42,162 nt of DNA, from the NCBI GenBank assembly GCA_027486835.1, contig JAIXOJ010000054.1, positions 1-42,162 on the forward strand, written 5' to 3'. Source of the DNA: Chitinophagaceae bacterium (GTDB taxonomy: Bacteria > Bacteroidota > Bacteroidia > Chitinophagales > Chitinophagaceae). The notes beneath the pieces were generated by a model that saw only the letters and a program-made list of their open reading frames with translations, ran no database searches and had not been told where the DNA came from. This document shows, piece after piece, positions 28,974 through 36,542 of the stretch; position 1 is the stretch's first letter, and the number at the start of each line of letters is the position of its first letter. The position numbers and the translations under genes are program-made.

Positions 28974-29004
28974 AAAAAAATGCGGGCATGCCCGCATTTT
29001 TTTT
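28974..29004 (+). terminator. Rho-independent terminator
   Basis: A self-complementary segment, A7-TGCGGGCATGCCCGCA-T8, begins 20 bases after the stop of the upstream gene. The GC-rich stem is flanked by A and T runs, so it can stop transcription from either direction. Confidence 0.88.
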
Positions 29005-29540
29005 ATGTCTATTACTGTGTGGGTTTCGCTCGAAATGGTATCACTTTAGGTGTGCTATTGGGGTGTATAAAAGTTTTTCGTTTTGCCCTTGCATTTGGAT
29101 AAGGATAGGGGTGAGGTTTAACTAATAACTGCGAAAAACTTTTGTGTACCGAGGAGTTTTTAATTCACTTCTTATTAGCATTGGCTATTGATTATCAAAA
29201 GTAATCATATTTCACATTTGAGATAACAAATTGCTTCTTTTATAGACCTTCAATTTGCTTGTAAAAAGTCCTTTACGAACTCAACAGAAGCAATTGGTAG
29301 CAATGGGATTTGGCTTTTGAAATGGATGTGGCAATGCTGTCCTTATCATCCGTTAAAAACATGATTACTCCCTTTAATCGTACAATAGTACCCGTCACAG
29401 GAGTAGTAATGGTTGTTTTGTGGGGCGAATTGTTAGTAATCCGCCTGTGTTAAGAAAAGTAAATAACACAATCTTAAAGACTAATTATGGATAATTGCTT
29501 CTCCTATATTTGTTCGCTACTGTAAACCCTCAAAACAATA
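29005..29540. other. Intergenic region with a 12-bp inverted repeat
   Basis: About 535 bases without a recognisable gene. AAAAGTTTTTCG at 29069-29080 recurs as its exact reverse complement at 29132-29143, bounding a 75-bp segment that contains AAGGATAGGGGTGAGG. This could be a small non-autonomous element or an RNA hairpin, but there is no target duplication that I can see. The remainder (29150-29500) shows nothing identifiable. Confidence 0.55.
29505..29512 (+). promoter_or_regulatory. Candidate -7 box for the serine hydrolase gene
   Basis: TATATTTG fits the Bacteroidota TAnnTTTG -7 consensus and lies 28 bp before the ATG at 29541. No good -33 TTTG lies 19-21 bp upstream, so support is partial. 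Confidence 0.3.
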
Positions 29541-30758
29541 ATGTATCGACTCATGATATTCCCTATATTTTCTTTGCTGTTAATGTTTTGCAACACCACA
29601 CCCAAGAAACCAATAAAGAAACCATCAGTTGATACCATTGCCAATTTTACCCCCCTTTCTGCTAAGGAAAAAGAATATTACCACAACGCTATTATCCCTT
29701 TGTATAGAAATATATTGGTGGATAAGGGTTTTAATGGTGCCATCATTGCGGCTAAAAACGGTGAAATTGTGTTTGAAGATTACCACGGCTTTGCCAATTT
29801 TAAAACGGAGGAACCCATCACTGCGAATACCACTTTTCACCTCGCATCTATCTCTAAAACCTTTACGGCCATAGTGATTCTCCGTTTAATGGAGCAAGGA
29901 AAGTTAAAACTGGATGATACGTTGCAGCGTTTCTTCCCCAATTTTCCTTATAAAAACATCACCGTTAAAAACTTACTTACCCACCGCAGTGGATTGCCCA
30001 ACTACATTTACTTTATGGATGGGGATATTGAAACGGAGGTTATGCGCGTCATCCGCAGGCACGGTAGAAAGATGGAGGTAAGAAGGCGTGTAATCCGTAA
30101 GGGCAAAAGTTTTGAGGGGCAGGCCACCAATGAAGACGTATTAAAATGGATGGTGGATAAAAAACCATCCATAGAGGCGGGGCCTGACCGTACTTTTAAA
30201 TATTGCAATACCAATTACGTGCTTTTAGCGCTCATTGCGGAAAGAGTTTCCAAAATGTCATTCCCAGATTACATGCGCGATAGTCTTTTTACGCCATTGG
30301 GCATGACCAATAGTTTTGTTTTCAGTACAAAAGACATTGCCAAATACCAACCCTCTTATGTGGGCAGCCATCCAGTGAATTTAGAAAAGTTTGACTGTGT
30401 TTATGGCGATAAAAGTGTGTATAGCACCGTGAGGGATATGTTGCAATGGGATAAAGCATTGTATGCAGGCAATTACGTAAGTCGCCCCACTTTGGAAATG
30501 TCCTTTAAAGGATACAGCAACGAACACCGGGGTGAGCACAACTATGGTCTCGGTTGGCGTTTGTTATTGAATCCAGATGAAACAATTGTATATCACAATG
30601 GATGGTGGCATGGTAACAATACCGTGTTTACCCGCTTGATTAAAGACACTGCTACTTTAATTGTATTGGGCAATAAATTCAACCGAAACATTTATGCGGC
30701 ACGCAAAATAACCTCGGTTTTCACAGGAAATATTGATACTACCCGTTTGATTGAATAA
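29541..30758 (+). CDS. Serine hydrolase, beta-lactamase/class C family
   Basis: 405 aa. The three active-site motifs of the beta-lactamase/DD-peptidase fold are present: Ser103-x-x-Lys106 (SISK), Tyr221-x-Asn223 (YCN) and His352-x-Gly354 (HNG). A hydrophobic N-terminus ends at LLLMFC; this may be a signal peptide or an atypical lipobox, so export to the periplasm is likely. Residues 168-195 form an arginine/lysine-rich insert (RVIRRHGRKMEVRRRVIRKG) between the first two motifs, which is unusual. Family members include esterases, D-aminopeptidases and penicillin-binding proteins; the substrate cannot be told. The S1/P1 nuclease gene follows 34 bp later and is probably co-transcribed. Confidence 0.9.
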   Translation: MYRLMIFPIFSLLLMFCNTTPKKPIKKPSVDTIANFTPLSAKEKEYYHNAIIPLYRNILVDKGFNGAIIAAKNGEIVFEDYHGFANFKTEEPITANTTFHLASISKTFTAIVILRLMEQGKLKLDDTLQRFFPNFPYKNITVKNLLTHRSGLPNYIYFMDGDIETEVMRVIRRHGRKMEVRRRVIRKGKSFEGQATNEDVLKWMVDKKPSIEAGPDRTFKYCNTNYVLLALIAERVSKMSFPDYMRDSLFTPLGMTNSFVFSTKDIAKYQPSYVGSHPVNLEKFDCVYGDKSVYSTVRDMLQWDKALYAGNYVSRPTLEMSFKGYSNEHRGEHNYGLGWRLLLNPDETIVYHNGWWHGNNTVFTRLIKDTATLIVLGNKFNRNIYAARKITSVFTGNIDTTRLIE

Positions 30759-30792
30759 GCCAAAAATAACAAACCGCTAAATTTTTGTAATC

Positions 30793-31590
30793 ATGATAAG
30801 GAAGAAAGTTGCACTGATTGGTATTATACTATTGGGCTTATTGAAACCTTCTGCATCCAATGCGTGGGGCGTTTTGGGACATCGCATTGTGGCAGAAATT
30901 GCCGACAATCGATTGAATGCCAAAGCAAAATCTGCCATTAAGAAGATATTGGGCAATGAGTCGATGGCAATGGCCAGCACCTGGGCCGATTTTGTAAAAT
31001 CAGATTCCAGCTACAATTACCTCAACACCTGGCACTACATTAATTTGAATGATGGATTGTCTAGTGAAGACATCAAGAAAATATTAGTATCTGATACTGC
31101 TGCTGATGCTTTCAACAAAATCAATTTTTTAGTTAATCAATTACAAAACAAAAACCTTGAGGCAGATAAGCAATTGATGTACCTGCGTTTGCTTATCCAC
31201 ATTATGGGCGATATACACCAACCCTTACATGTAGGCCGCGAAGAGGATAGGGGAGGAAATAAAATTAAAGTGCAGTGGTTTAACCAGACAACTAACCTCC
31301 ACGCAGTTTGGGATGAAAAACTCATTGACTTTCAGCAATTGAGCTATACGGAATATGTAGCCAATATTAATTATTGCACGAAACAACAAGTAACCGATTG
31401 GCAAAAGGGGGGGCTGGCAGATTGGCTTGCAGAATCGTATAAAATGGCCCATACCGTATATGCAGAGATAAAACAACCCGAACAAAAACTATCTTTCAAA
31501 TATAACTTCGACCATATTCAGGACTTAAACCAGCAATTGGTAAAAGCAGGGGTGCGGTTGGCATTTATTTTAAATCAATTGTTTGGGTAA
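30793..31590 (+). CDS. S1/P1-type secreted nuclease
   Basis: 265 aa with a signal peptide cut after SNA, which makes Trp25 the mature N-terminus, as the enzyme requires. All nine expected zinc ligands of the S1/P1 fold can be found: Trp25, His30, Asp66, His81, His136, Asp140, His146, His170 and Asp174. Motifs are WGVLGHR, TWADFVK, WHYIN, HIMGDIHQPLH and NLHAVWD. The relative spacing of the ligands matches P1. The protein should therefore be an active, three-zinc single-strand nuclease and 3'-nucleotidase acting outside the cytoplasm, for example in phosphate or nucleotide scavenging. Confidence 0.95.
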   Translation: MIRKKVALIGIILLGLLKPSASNAWGVLGHRIVAEIADNRLNAKAKSAIKKILGNESMAMASTWADFVKSDSSYNYLNTWHYINLNDGLSSEDIKKILVSDTAADAFNKINFLVNQLQNKNLEADKQLMYLRLLIHIMGDIHQPLHVGREEDRGGNKIKVQWFNQTTNLHAVWDEKLIDFQQLSYTEYVANINYCTKQQVTDWQKGGLADWLAESYKMAHTVYAEIKQPEQKLSFKYNFDHIQDLNQQLVKAGVRLAFILNQLFG

Positions 31591-31701
31591 GTAAGTTGTA
31601 AGTATTAAGTGCTAGGTTGTAAGCAAGCGTGTATTTTCAAATCAGCATGTAAATGATGAAATTGTTGTGAGATGACCTAGAATCAAGATATTGTTTGTAT
31701 T

Positions 31702-31743
31702 AAAAAAGCGGCATTGAAACCTTGATTTCAATGCCGCTTTTTT
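31702..31743. terminator. Bidirectional terminator between convergent genes
   Basis: A perfect 18-bp stem (31702-31719 with 31726-31743) and a 6-nt loop CCTTGA. A-run on one side and T-run on the other. It separates the nuclease gene (+) from the aldo/keto reductase gene (-) and can serve both. Confidence 0.93.
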
Positions 31744-31776
31744 AATTATTGGGTAGAATGGGAACAAATAGCCACC

Positions 31777-32811
31777 CTAAAATTTGGCGATAATGGGGCG
31801 TACATGCTCCTCAATTAATCCTTGTTTAGCCACTTCATTCCAAAAATCCTGTGGGATTTTTTTGGTGGCCATGTCTATGTTTTTCTTCACCTGCTCGGCT
31901 CTAGAAGTGCTCACCGCCACGCTGCTAACGCCAGGAATCTGAAAACCAAAACTTAAGCAAGCCTCAGCAGGGAGAATACCAAATTGTTCGCAGATGGCAT
32001 AGAGTTGTGTTCTCCATTTAAGGAGCGCATGACCCTCCGCTGTGTTTTCATCTACTTCCTTGTAATTATAGAAATTACTTCCCGTAAGGAATCCTCCATT
32101 GAAAACCGCAGAATTGATCACTGATACATCCTTCTGGTGCAATTCACCAATAAAATCAATCAATTCCTTTGGATGGCTATGCAACGTGAGGCTATTGGCA
32201 ATCATCACCCAGTCTAAGTCAACATCTTTGGAAATGCGCTCAATAACCCGCCATTGTTTGGAACCCACACCAATGGCGGCCACTTTACCTGCTGCCTTCA
32301 ATTCAGATAAAGCACGGTAGGCATCTATTATGTCTTGGTACAATTGGGCTTCCTCTTCGGGGTTGGCGGCATGCATTAAATACTCATCTGGATCATGTAC
32401 AGACACCAACTGAGGTATATATCCGCCCAATAACTGGTTGCCTTGTTCAAAACATTCGAGTATGCCTTCGTAACTAATTTTTTGAACGGCATCGTGCTTG
32501 ATGTCTTTCCATACGCCCTTTTCAAAAGTTGGTTCGGGGGTCAACAATGGGGCTTGTACCCAGGCAAGTTTGTTGCTGATGATTACCTTATCTGGTGCAA
32601 TACCCAAATCATTCAAGCATTGACCCAAAACTTCTAATGCTAATCCTGCACCATACTTGCCCGCACTGTCAAAAACGGGGATGCCTTCAACACTTTCTAC
32701 GTAGGCTTTTACAATGGCCAATTTAGATTCGTAGGAAGGCGCTTGATAGAGATTACCCAGCCCACTCGTACCGAAAATGACGGGAGGGATTTGTAATTTT
32801 TCTTTGTTCAT
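31777..32811 (-). CDS. Aldo/keto reductase, L-fucose/aldose dehydrogenase-like
   Basis: 344 aa. The aldo/keto reductase tetrad is present: Asp48 and Tyr53 (FDSAGKYGAG), Lys81 (ISNKLAW) and His139 (VSVHDP). Near the C-terminus, IPGVSSVAVSTSRAEQV fits the NAD(P)-binding end of the fold. It resembles aldose or L-galactose/L-fucose 1-dehydrogenases. Last in the fucose-like cassette, 31 bp after the fuconolactonase-like gene. A role in oxidising L-fucose to the lactone is inferred from neighbours; NAD or NADP preference is not visible. Confidence 0.85.
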   Translation of the reverse strand: MNKEKLQIPPVIFGTSGLGNLYQAPSYESKLAIVKAYVESVEGIPVFDSAGKYGAGLALEVLGQCLNDLGIAPDKVIISNKLAWVQAPLLTPEPTFEKGVWKDIKHDAVQKISYEGILECFEQGNQLLGGYIPQLVSVHDPDEYLMHAANPEEEAQLYQDIIDAYRALSELKAAGKVAAIGVGSKQWRVIERISKDVDLDWVMIANSLTLHSHPKELIDFIGELHQKDVSVINSAVFNGGFLTGSNFYNYKEVDENTAEGHALLKWRTQLYAICEQFGILPAEACLSFGFQIPGVSSVAVSTSRAEQVKKNIDMATKKIPQDFWNEVAKQGLIEEHVRPIIAKF

Positions 32812-32842
32812 ATCTGGTAAGAAATTATTTTAGATTGGTGAG

Positions 32843-33676
32843 TTATAAATTGTAAAAACGAACCGCATTATCTCTAAAAATGGCTGTTTGTTCGGCTACG
32901 GAAAAGGTGGAAAAATAATGTTTTGCAATACCAATTACCTGTTCGTAAGTGGCAGCCACTTTGCATACAGGCCAGTCAGATCCGTACATCAAACGGTTAG
33001 TTCCAAAAGCATTCACCACAACGTCCAAGTACGGCGTGAAGTCTGCCGGTTTCCAATTATGGTAGTCCGTTTCCGTAACCATACCACTTATTTTACAGTG
33101 TACATTTTCATGTTGGGCGATGCGCTCTATTCCTTTTTGCCAATTGGAAATTTCGCCGGTTTTAATGAATGGTTTGGCAATATGATCAATCACAAATGGT
33201 TGGTTGGGGAAGGTTTTAACCAAGGTCAATGCCGCTTCTAGGTGTTGAGGGAAAATCAAAATATCGTAGGTAAAGCCAAATGAATCTAACTGTGCAATTC
33301 CATCTAGAAAAGATGGTTGCAACATAAATTCTGGAGCTTCTCCTTGGAGTACATGCCTAAATCCTTTTACGATGGGTTCAGTAGCGTATTCTTCCAATTG
33401 TTCGCTAATGGTATCCGCCCTCAAATCGGTCCAACCTACCACTCCTCTGATAAAAGGGTGTTGTTTAGCCAAGTTGCATAAAAAAGTAGTTTCGGCTTCC
33501 GTTTGATCTGCCTGAACAGCTACACAACCTTCCACCTTATTGGCCACCAATTCTGGAAAAAGGTCGGTAGGCATGAAATCATTTCTAATTACAGCCATTT
33601 CATCGTTAATCCAACTATGTTTTTGGGGTTCGTACTGCCAAAAATGTTGGTGTGCATCAATAGCGGGTATATTCAT
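32843..33676 (-). CDS. Amidohydrolase, L-fuconolactonase-like
   Basis: 277 aa of the amidohydrolase-2 / COG3618 family. IDAHQHFWQYEP gives the HxH metal ligands (His9, His11), VVGWTDLRA and FVIDHIAKP follow, and YGSDWPVCK near the C-terminus holds the last metal-binding aspartate. Family members hydrolyse sugar lactones such as L-fuconolactone or L-rhamnonolactone. Its position with a FucP-like transporter, a sugar mutarotase and an aldose dehydrogenase-like gene favours fuconolactone. Confidence 0.87.
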   Translation of the reverse strand: MNIPAIDAHQHFWQYEPQKHSWINDEMAVIRNDFMPTDLFPELVANKVEGCVAVQADQTEAETTFLCNLAKQHPFIRGVVGWTDLRADTISEQLEEYATEPIVKGFRHVLQGEAPEFMLQPSFLDGIAQLDSFGFTYDILIFPQHLEAALTLVKTFPNQPFVIDHIAKPFIKTGEISNWQKGIERIAQHENVHCKISGMVTETDYHNWKPADFTPYLDVVVNAFGTNRLMYGSDWPVCKVAATYEQVIGIAKHYFSTFSVAEQTAIFRDNAVRFYNL

Positions 33677-33837
33677 TGAGTAGTTTATTTAAGGCTTAAT
33701 GTGGGTAGAGTTTTTGCGCAATTTTCTTCATCTCATCAACCAGATAATATCCTAGTTTGGGATGTTGATTATCATAAAACATGCGAAAAACCTTAGTATG
33801 TGGGACGTATTTAATCAGTACTTAAATATCTGTTGTC

Positions 33838-33870
33838 AACTTTTATAGGGTTTCAAACCCTATAAAAGTT
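33838..33870. repeat. Perfect 16-bp-arm palindrome
   Basis: AACTTTTATAGGGTTT (33838-33853), one C, then its exact reverse complement (33855-33870). It lies in the 328-bp spacer between the mutarotase and amidohydrolase genes, which otherwise contains no gene. Its core GGGTTT-C-AAACCC resembles the second palindrome at 34403-34439. It has no trailing T-run of its own, so it is more like a repeated extragenic palindrome than a simple terminator. Confidence 0.85.
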
Positions 33871-34004
33871 TGCAAAGGGGCGCAATACATTTAGCAAGAG
33901 GATTAATTTCTAATTAGCAAGTAATAAAGCCAAATTGCAAAACACCAAAAGCTGATTTCTTTATCGTAAAAGTCAATCAGCATTCTAATTGTAGTATCAA
34001 GCGA

Positions 34005-34355
34005 TTAGATGCACTGTGATAAATCAAATACTTTATCCAGCAACACCCATTTCTCCCCATTTTTAGCAAAAGGCATCGATTGTTGGTATTTCCACATTAA
34101 TTGTTCCCATTCTTGCACTTTAGGGTTGGCAGCATCCATGGCAGCTTTGCGCTCAAAACTGAACGTTTCATCCACTTCCATAATCATAAACATACGGTTG
34201 CCCACTCTAAATATTTCCATATTGGTGATGCCTGCATCACGAATGCTTTTCATGATTTCAGGCCAAACGTTTTCAGGCTTATGCCAATTTTCGTATTCCT
34301 GAATCAAGGCTTCATCATCCACTAAATCAACAGCAAGGCAATATTTTTTATTCAT
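34005..34355 (-). CDS. L-rhamnose/L-fucose mutarotase family protein
   Basis: 116 aa of the RhaM-like (DUF718) family, a small dimeric ferredoxin-like fold. Conserved features: Tyr21 and His25 in YENWHKPENVWPEI, RVGNRMFMIMEVD, and an aromatic WEQLMWKYQQSMP segment near the C-terminus. Such enzymes interconvert the alpha and beta anomers of 6-deoxy sugars before oxidation. With the FucP-like transporter upstream and a fuconolactonase-like gene downstream, L-fucose is the likelier substrate; L-rhamnose cannot be excluded. Confidence 0.85.
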   Translation of the reverse strand: MNKKYCLAVDLVDDEALIQEYENWHKPENVWPEIMKSIRDAGITNMEIFRVGNRMFMIMEVDETFSFERKAAMDAANPKVQEWEQLMWKYQQSMPFAKNGEKWVLLDKVFDLSQCI

Positions 34356-34402
34356 TTCAATTTATTTTAAACAACATTTTATTTAAGCTCAATTACTAGA
34401 TT

Positions 34403-34439
34403 TTATACCTGACAGGTTTTCAAAACCTGTCAGGTATAA
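34403..34439. repeat. Perfect 18-bp-arm palindrome with ACCTGACAGG core
   Basis: TTATACCTGACAGGTTTT (34403-34420), one C, then its exact reverse complement (34422-34439). It lies between the FucP-like gene and the mutarotase gene. CTGACAGG(T)nC(A)nCCTGTCAG palindromes are, as far as I recall, common between genes in Bacteroidota; the frequency in this genome cannot be judged here. Confidence 0.88.
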
Positions 34440-34552
34440 CTCGATTATTAATTATGGGGCTTATGGTCTTAAATTGGGCAGTAGCAAGTAGCCAATACGG
34501 TAGCTAAAAATTTATTAGCATATAGAGAAACTAACCAGGAATAATTAAACAC

Positions 34553-34608
34553 TAATCACTTATCTCTTATCACTTACCACTAATCACTAATCACTAATCA
34601 CTAACCAC
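34553..34608. repeat. Heptanucleotide tandem repeat at the 3' end of the symporter gene
   Basis: Eight abutting 7-bp units: TAATCAC, TTATCTC, TTATCAC, TTACCAC, three TAATCAC and TAACCAC. The rightmost unit and the first base of the repeat region at 34601 overlap the last codons and stop of the FucP-like gene. The same TTACCAC-TAAT string occurs at 14192-14202. Confidence 0.8.
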
Positions 34609-35962
34609 TTATCTTCTTCACCTGATACCCCTTAAATCCAAACAGCATAATCACAACAAATGATACCATTGGTACTAAATAACCATACTGAATATTATTG
34701 GTAACATCACTGATATAGGCAAACAAAGGAGGTAGTAATGCCCCGCCCACGATTGACATAATAATCAAACTGCTACCAAACTTGGTATCACCACCCAAAT
34801 CTGCAATACCCAAAGAGAAAATGGTGGGGAACATGATAGACATGAAAAAGGCAATGCCAATGACTGCGTAAACTGGTGTTGTGCCATGTCCGTTCAAAGC
34901 AATTACACACAATCCAATATTAATCGCGGAATATATAGCCAACAAATTGTTTGGGGTTACAAACTTCATTAAGAAGGTACCAAAGAAACGACCAACCATA
35001 AAAGCCAAACCAGCCACTGAAAGATAGTAAGACATATAATCAGTTTCGGTTGAATTATTGAAGTGTAGAAACTTTAAAATGGATTCAATCGTTGAGATCA
35101 AACCATCTTTTGGTGTGCCAACTGGAATGGTTTTAGATGCAAAAAGCATGAAGAAACTAAATACGCACACCTGTGCACCTACATAGAAAAACTGTGAAGC
35201 TACTCCCCAGCTAAGATGGGTGTGTTTAAAGGCATGAAATATGTTTTTACTGCTAGCTTCACCACCGCCATCCTTTATTTCTGGAAGTTTAGTAAAGTAG
35301 AAAGCAATGGCAATTAGGAGAATGATGGTTGCTAAAATGAAATACGGGGTAATAATAGAAGAAGCTTCCGAAGCAAGGGCTGCTTTTCTAGCTATTTCAG
35401 TCATAGCGTTCAATTCCTCATCGCTATGTCCTTTCGTACGAATGAGTTTGTCTCCAATAATAGGAGCGAGGGTTGCAGCAAGTCCATTAAATGACTGAGC
35501 AAAATTTAAACGTTGGCTCGAAGTTTTTGGGTCACCCAATAATGCAGCGTAGGGGTTGGCAGCGGTTTCTAAAATGGTGAGTCCACATGCGATCACAAAT
35601 AAAGCCCCTAAGAAGAATACATAAGCTTGTGTACTTGCCGCAGGGATAAACAGAAAAGAGCCGGTAGCAAACAATAACAAACCAATGATGATACCCGATT
35701 TGTAACCATACTTTTTCATAATAAATCCTGCTGGCAAAGCCATCACGAAATAGGCAACAAACACTGCCGAATCCACCAAAGAAGCCTGAAGGGTAGATAG
35801 GGTAAATGATTTCTTCAAATGAGGAATCAAAATAGGGTCAAGGTTATGGGCAAAACCCCACAAGAAAAATAAAGACGTAATAAGGATAAACGGAAAAAGG
35901 TAATTACTTTTTTCATCGTAGTTGGTTGCATTGTTCTGACCAACATTTTGGGGCAGCGCCAT
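34601..35962 (-). CDS. L-fucose:H+ symporter (FucP-like MFS transporter)
   Basis: 453 aa from the ATG at 35962 (MALPQNVGQNN). An upstream in-frame ATG at 36046 would add 28 non-conserved residues. It has about twelve hydrophobic segments. The FucP family signature LFFLWGFAHNLDPIL is present, as is ILETAANPYAALLG; the Asp and Glu in these correspond to the proton- and substrate-binding Asp46 and Glu135 of E. coli FucP. It should import a 6-deoxyhexose, most likely L-fucose. First gene of the (-) strand cassette, divergent from the SusC gene. Confidence 0.9.
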   Translation of the reverse strand: MALPQNVGQNNATNYDEKSNYLFPFILITSLFFLWGFAHNLDPILIPHLKKSFTLSTLQASLVDSAVFVAYFVMALPAGFIMKKYGYKSGIIIGLLLFATGSFLFIPAASTQAYVFFLGALFVIACGLTILETAANPYAALLGDPKTSSQRLNFAQSFNGLAATLAPIIGDKLIRTKGHSDEELNAMTEIARKAALASEASSIITPYFILATIILLIAIAFYFTKLPEIKDGGGEASSKNIFHAFKHTHLSWGVASQFFYVGAQVCVFSFFMLFASKTIPVGTPKDGLISTIESILKFLHFNNSTETDYMSYYLSVAGLAFMVGRFFGTFLMKFVTPNNLLAIYSAINIGLCVIALNGHGTTPVYAVIGIAFFMSIMFPTIFSLGIADLGGDTKFGSSLIIMSIVGGALLPPLFAYISDVTNNIQYGYLVPMVSFVVIMLFGFKGYQVKKISG

Positions 35963-36542
35963 CGTTGTAAATATTTTTTTGGTACTAAATCTGACAAAAT
36001 CGTGGCTAAAATAGGGAATATGCGTATCTGTTTGGAAAATTGCCATCCATCAATTGCATAATTTAGTTAGCTACTGCACACCATATCTTTTGTTTGCAAC
36101 ATTAGAACGGGCAGTATTGACCATTTATTTTTTTAGATGCAGTGGTTATTGGTTAATTGAAAGCGGAAATTGGGTAAAATCAGTATAGTTTCTCCCGAAT
36201 AGTTTATACCTATAATAAAATGAGTCAATGCTTTTACTGCACCATCAATTTTCCTAAAAGGATTTCTTTTTTGCACAAATTTTTGAAAGAATTTTAAAGG
36301 ATTACCTGCATTTGTGGATTTGTTCTCGAAAATTAAAGAAACCAAGTAAGCTTAATTATTAACTGACAAAAAATGGATGGGTATATTTGACAACGATTGC
36401 GCACAAAAACTCATTTAAAACTGATTTGCCGTAACATTTATTAACTAGCATTGCCCTCTGTTGCGTTAAAAAAATATACACTTCATGTGATTGTTTGGTA
36501 AACGCTCTTCGGTTAAATAAATGTTCAAAAATGCTTTGCTTT
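35963..36542. other. Divergent regulatory region between the symporter and SusC genes
   Basis: About 580 bases between two divergent starts. It contains a minus-strand frame at 36133-36345 beginning with TTG (70 codons, no recognisable domain), which I do not accept as a gene. No regulator gene is present here. Shared control of the fucose cassette and the SusC/D pair would act in this region. Confidence 0.6.
36425..36453 (+). promoter_or_regulatory. Candidate promoter of the SusC/SusD operon
   Basis: TTTG at 36425-36428 and TAGCATTG at 36446-36453 (one mismatch to TAnnTTTG) are 17 bp apart, close to the spacing of Bacteroidota -33/-7 elements, about 90 bp before the SusC start. Confidence 0.3.

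Noticed and set aside
29069-29143. Small mobile element bounded by 12-bp inverted repeats
   Set aside because: No target-site duplication and no second copy in this window; kept only as an inverted repeat.
36133-36345. 70-codon minus-strand frame in the divergent region
   Set aside because: TTG start, no recognisable domain, and lies in a likely regulatory spacer.
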